Origin: Borreliella garinii
GTDB lineage: Bacteria; Spirochaetota; Spirochaetia; Borreliales; Borreliaceae
Direction: 5' to 3'
DNA length: 64,000 nt
Assembly (NCBI RefSeq): GCF_001922545.1
Contig: NZ_CP018744.1
Span: forward strand, 682,001-746,000
The notes under the pieces were generated by a model, which did not search any database, had not been told where the DNA came from, and was given only the letters and a program-made list of their open reading frames with translations. Made by a program: the position numbers and the translations under genes. Each line of letters starts with the position of its first letter. Positions within the stretch are counted from its first letter, which is position 1. This document shows positions 61,101 through 64,000 of the stretch, in pieces.

Positions 61101-62702
61101 ATGTTATTTATAATATTTTTTATGAGCTCTTCTCTTTTTGCAAAAGAAGTTTACTATAGGTTTGCAGATTATTCTATTAATTACAACATAGTAGGTAAAT
61201 ATGAGATTACAAAAGAAGAGTCTGAGGAAGAATTTGGATATAAATTTACTTATGATAGCAATAATAATCTTATTTTAGTTAATTATATTGGTAAGCTTAG
61301 CATTTTAATGCCTTCTTTTTTTAATGCAAGCCAAATTAAAATAGAAAGATCTAAAAACAGCGAAAGGCGCATATTTCTAAATAGGGGACTTGCTTTTAAA
61401 AATAATAATGGTGTTTACATTGAGCATATAGAATATATGAATGATGGCAGAATTAAAAATATTTTTAATTATAATAGATCTAATGAAATGGTTAGGGATA
61501 GATATGATGTTTCTTATTATCATTTTTTATACGATAATGAGAGAGAGTTTAGTGTTTATAGATTTAATGAATCAGGTATTCAAATTAAAGATTTAAATAA
61601 TGTGTATTTTACAAAGATTAGCTATGATCATTCCAAACTTGTTAAAACGGTTTTGTATTACGATGAGAATGGTTATATTTCAAGATCAAAAAACGGCACT
61701 TGTGGGTTTAGATTAACTTATGACGCTAATCATAACCTTATTAAAGAGGAATATCTTGATAAATCAGCTTACACCGTTTCAAATCCATTTTCTGTAGCTA
61801 CTAAAATATATCATTACGATGTTGATGGAAAAGTTATTGAGATTTTAAATTATGATATTAATAACAATTTAACCCCTGATGAAAATAATGTAGCAATTTA
61901 TCGTTATGAATATTATTTTAAAGATAAAGATTGTTATTATAAGGAATATAATTATGACAATAATAATAATTTAACAATCAGTCAAAATGGTTATGCCATG
62001 AAGAAGACTATTTTTTATATCCAAAATAATGAAAAAAGGATAATAAACTATAGTAACAAAATCAATAAAAACTATAATAGAGACATTCCAACTGTTTATG
62101 AAGAGAAGTATGAAATAATGGATAATTTTAAAGGCATTGCTATTTATAGTTATAAATATGATGACAAGTTTTATCTAATAGAAAATATTTTTTTTGATAA
62201 AAATTTTAATTTAATAGCTGATTTGAAAGGTGTGATGATTTACAGATACTCTTACGACAAAGAAGGATTTTTGATTGCTCAAGAGCATTTTGGCGGTGAT
62301 TTTGTTAATCCAATAGATGATTTTGAAGGAGTTTCAAAGTATAAATTTAGTTACGATTCTAATGGCAATATGATTTCAAAGAAAAATTACTCTAAGGATG
62401 GAGCTTTGGTTGCTGATTGTAATTTTGTTTTTGAATATTTATATGAATATGATAAACAAAATAGACTTATTTCTCAAAAAAATTTTGGAAGCTTGGGACA
62501 ATTGCAGGACGATATTCATGGAGTTAGTGTTTATAAATATGAATACAATAAATTTGGGAAAATATCAAAACAGTCAAATCATGGTCCAGATTTGAGATTA
62601 AGAGATGATGTTGGGGGATTTTCAATTTATAAGTGGATTTATGATGCTAGAGGAAATTTAATAGATTTCCAAAAATTTGATTCTTTGGGCAATTTAATCT
62701 AA
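61101..62702 (+). CDS. Exported YD-like repeat protein
   Basis: 533 aa from ATG 61101, 8 bases after AAGGA. The frame is open to 60999, but that part is antisense to the small-protein gene and would bury the signal peptide MLFIIFFMSSSLFA. After the signal come about ten imperfect units of 35-42 residues of the form Y.Y.YD..GNLI....F...G.L..D..GVS.Y (for example YKFSYDSNGNMISKKNYSKD, YRYSYDKEGFLIAQEHFGGD, YKYEYNKFGKISKQSNHGPD). This resembles the YD/RHS beta-repeat pattern, suggesting an extended beta structure in the periplasm or at the surface. The stop overlaps the end of alr by 9 bases. B31 BB0161 by order. Confidence 0.85.
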   Translation: MLFIIFFMSSSLFAKEVYYRFADYSINYNIVGKYEITKEESEEEFGYKFTYDSNNNLILVNYIGKLSILMPSFFNASQIKIERSKNSERRIFLNRGLAFKNNNGVYIEHIEYMNDGRIKNIFNYNRSNEMVRDRYDVSYYHFLYDNEREFSVYRFNESGIQIKDLNNVYFTKISYDHSKLVKTVLYYDENGYISRSKNGTCGFRLTYDANHNLIKEEYLDKSAYTVSNPFSVATKIYHYDVDGKVIEILNYDINNNLTPDENNVAIYRYEYYFKDKDCYYKEYNYDNNNNLTISQNGYAMKKTIFYIQNNEKRIINYSNKINKNYNRDIPTVYEEKYEIMDNFKGIAIYSYKYDDKFYLIENIFFDKNFNLIADLKGVMIYRYSYDKEGFLIAQEHFGGDFVNPIDDFEGVSKYKFSYDSNGNMISKKNYSKDGALVADCNFVFEYLYEYDKQNRLISQKNFGSLGQLQDDIHGVSVYKYEYNKFGKISKQSNHGPDLRLRDDVGGFSIYKWIYDARGNLIDFQKFDSLGNLI

Positions 62703-63794
62703 GTATTTTCTTTTCTCATATTTTCCTATATTGCATAGTAATTCATAATGACTTCTTTTAGAAAATTTACTCATTTTATCTATACTTAATTTTTCTGATA
62801 CAATTTCTACTTTTGAACCTGTTCTAACTTTTAAGTCTTTAGGAATTTCTACTATTGTTAGATTCATGCAGACCTTTCCCCTTATTTTACATTTTTGATT
62901 GTTTATTAAAAAATAAAAATTATTATTTATATTTTGAGGTATTCCATCAAAATATCCGATTGGAATAATTCCTATTTTCATATCCTCTTTGGCTTGAAAT
63001 ATGCCCGAATATGAAATTTTTTCACCTTTTTTTACATTTTTGATAAATATTACTTTTGAAAATAAATTTAATACAGGTTTGAAATTCAGGGTAGTTTTTT
63101 TGTTTTTTAGTGATTGACAATAACCGTAAAGAATAAGACCCGGTCTTACCATATTAAATTGTGGATTTATTTTGTAGTTGATAATGTGCCCCGAATTAGA
63201 AATATGGACAAATTTTGGATTTATATTTTTTTGTTTAAGTGTTTCCAAAACCAATAAAAATTTTTCTATTTGTTTTTGTGTGGTTTTAAAGTTTTCTGTT
63301 GCCGGAAGATGTGAGCAGATCCCTTCTAGTTCTAGAAATTGTGAATTTTGAATATATGTAGCTATTTCAAGGGCACTATCTATTCTTATTCCGTATCTAT
63401 TCATGCCAATATCAATTTTTAAATGGACTTTTATTTTCTTTTTTTGCAATGCACATTCTTTTTCTATTAAAAATAGATATTCAAAATCTGCAACAAATGG
63501 TAATAACTCAAGTTTAATCAAATTTTTAATTTCTTTTTTATCTACTTTAATGTACATCAATATTTTTATATTTTTATCAATTTTTTTAAGTGTTTTAGCA
63601 TCTTCAATATTAGAAAGTCCAAAATAATTTATTTTTTTTTCTTTAAAAAATTTAAAGATATTTATAAGTCCATGACCATATGCGTCGCCTTTTAAGGTAG
63701 CCACTATTTCTTTTTCACCAATTTTATTTTTAATTAAATTTAAGTTATGTTCTAAATTATTTAAATTTATTATTATTGTTTTGTTACTACTCAT
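62694..63794 (-). CDS. alr: Alanine racemase
   Basis: 366 aa. The PLP lysine lies in VATLKGDAYGHG (K35; usually VVKADAYGHG), and the opposite-face catalytic Tyr is in KISYSGIFQA followed by IGIIPIGYFDG. HLKIDIGMNRYGI and ICSHLPATENF are also family segments. It converts L- to D-alanine in the cytoplasm for peptidoglycan; the next enzyme, Ddl, is encoded at 22888. The ATG start at 63794 gives the normal N-terminus. Convergent with the YD-repeat gene. B31 BB0160 by order. Confidence 0.96.
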   Translation of the reverse strand: MSSNKTIIINLNNLEHNLNLIKNKIGEKEIVATLKGDAYGHGLINIFKFFKEKKINYFGLSNIEDAKTLKKIDKNIKILMYIKVDKKEIKNLIKLELLPFVADFEYLFLIEKECALQKKKIKVHLKIDIGMNRYGIRIDSALEIATYIQNSQFLELEGICSHLPATENFKTTQKQIEKFLLVLETLKQKNINPKFVHISNSGHIINYKINPQFNMVRPGLILYGYCQSLKNKKTTLNFKPVLNLFSKVIFIKNVKKGEKISYSGIFQAKEDMKIGIIPIGYFDGIPQNINNNFYFLINNQKCKIRGKVCMNLTIVEIPKDLKVRTGSKVEIVSEKLSIDKMSKFSKRSHYELLCNIGKYEKRKYLD

Positions 63795-63859
63795 TTTTTT
63801 ATTATCATATATTTAGCTCTCTTAGAGAAGTAAGAATCTTTTTTCTATTAATTTGTGAT

Positions 63860-64000
63860 TTATTCTATAATGGGTATTGGGAATTTTTTTATTTGGCTGC
63901 CTTTAAAATGTAATCTCAATTGTTTTTGGAAATCATTATATATTTTAGGGTTAATTCTAATTTCATATATTTTAGTTTCTTTATTTATATTATTTTCTAC
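63860..64000 (-). CDS. 3' end of a gene running out of the window
   Basis: A minus-strand frame is open from the window edge (64000) to TAA at 63860-63862, giving 46 codons. The residues (KIYEIRINPKIYNDFQKQLR, then HFKGSQIKKFPIPIIE at the end) have the Lys/Asn/Ile-rich composition of minus-strand genes here and look coding. It ends 66 bases upstream of alr. No family can be named from this fragment; by order it would be B31 BB0159. Confidence 0.6.
   Translation of the reverse strand, partial: VENNINKETKIYEIRINPKIYNDFQKQLRLHFKGSQIKKFPIPIIE

Overview
The window is a piece of a Lyme-group Borrelia (Borreliella burgdorferi sensu lato) linear chromosome. This rests on very AT-rich DNA, lipoprotein signal peptides with loose spirochetal lipoboxes, a periplasmic-flagellum gene set, Lmp1 with its 54-residue repeats, a single bifunctional Rel enzyme, and gene order. 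From memory, the order matches B. burgdorferi B31 loci BB0219 down to BB0159, read in reverse. I cannot assign the exact species. No rRNA, insertion sequence, prophage or CRISPR array is visible; coding density is very high and most genes overlap or abut.

Layout. 1-415: 3' end of the manganese transporter gene bmtA. 418-4579 (minus): phosphate ABC transporter pstS-pstC-pstA-pstB, with an unusual PstA carrying a large extracytoplasmic domain. 4745-5963 (plus): efp and a lipoprotein gene. 5966-15208 (minus): gtaB, a 582-aa unknown, two TPR genes including lmp1, mutL, a coiled-coil gene and a CAU tRNA, apparently one transcription unit. 15294-15830 (plus): rsmD. 15808-21245 (minus): a degenerate HD-GYP-like gene, two tandem tRNA-Phe genes, hflK-hflC, a CNNM/CBS protein and tRNA-Cys. 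21360-23973 (plus): murE and ddl. 23970-30121 (minus): prfA-prmC-rel and a large membrane protein. 30458-32403 (plus): a TPR protein and TatD. 32456-33851 (minus): a lipoprotein and a membrane protein. 34054-36735 (plus): infC-rpmI-rplT, an 86-aa unknown, tsaE-tsaB. 36719-41027 (minus): flgN-like, flgK, flgL, fliW, csrA. 41110-52377 (plus): mnmE-mnmG-rsmG followed by a complete MoxR/Bat (Bacteroides-aerotolerance-type) operon. 52424-54368: infA and an OmpA-domain protein (minus) around dksA (plus). 54510-60832 (plus): malQ, an exported glycoside-hydrolase-like protein, a Na+/Ca2+-exchanger-family protein and a 582-aa unknown. 60858-64000: a 55-aa basic protein (minus), an exported YD-like repeat protein (plus), alr and the end of another gene (minus).

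Functional themes. Several small circuits sit together: the CsrA-FliW-hook-filament-junction module; stringent-response parts (Rel and DksA, in separate units); decoding and tRNA-modification genes (EF-P, RF1, PrmC, MnmE/G, TsaB/E, RsmD/G, IF1, IF3); cell-wall precursor enzymes (MurE, Ddl, Alr); and an envelope operon (MoxR-Bat) built of VWA and TPR proteins.

The points most worth a second look are the PstA periplasmic-binding-like domain, a perfect 30-bp palindrome inside the pst operon, strong hairpins inside coding sequences downstream of convergent genes (above all a cluster of four in the gene after tatD), a pseudo-peptidase-like membrane protein, a degenerate HD-GYP protein, MalQ with altered active-site signatures, and a YD-repeat exported protein divergent from a tiny basic protein across a 13-bp-arm inverted repeat.
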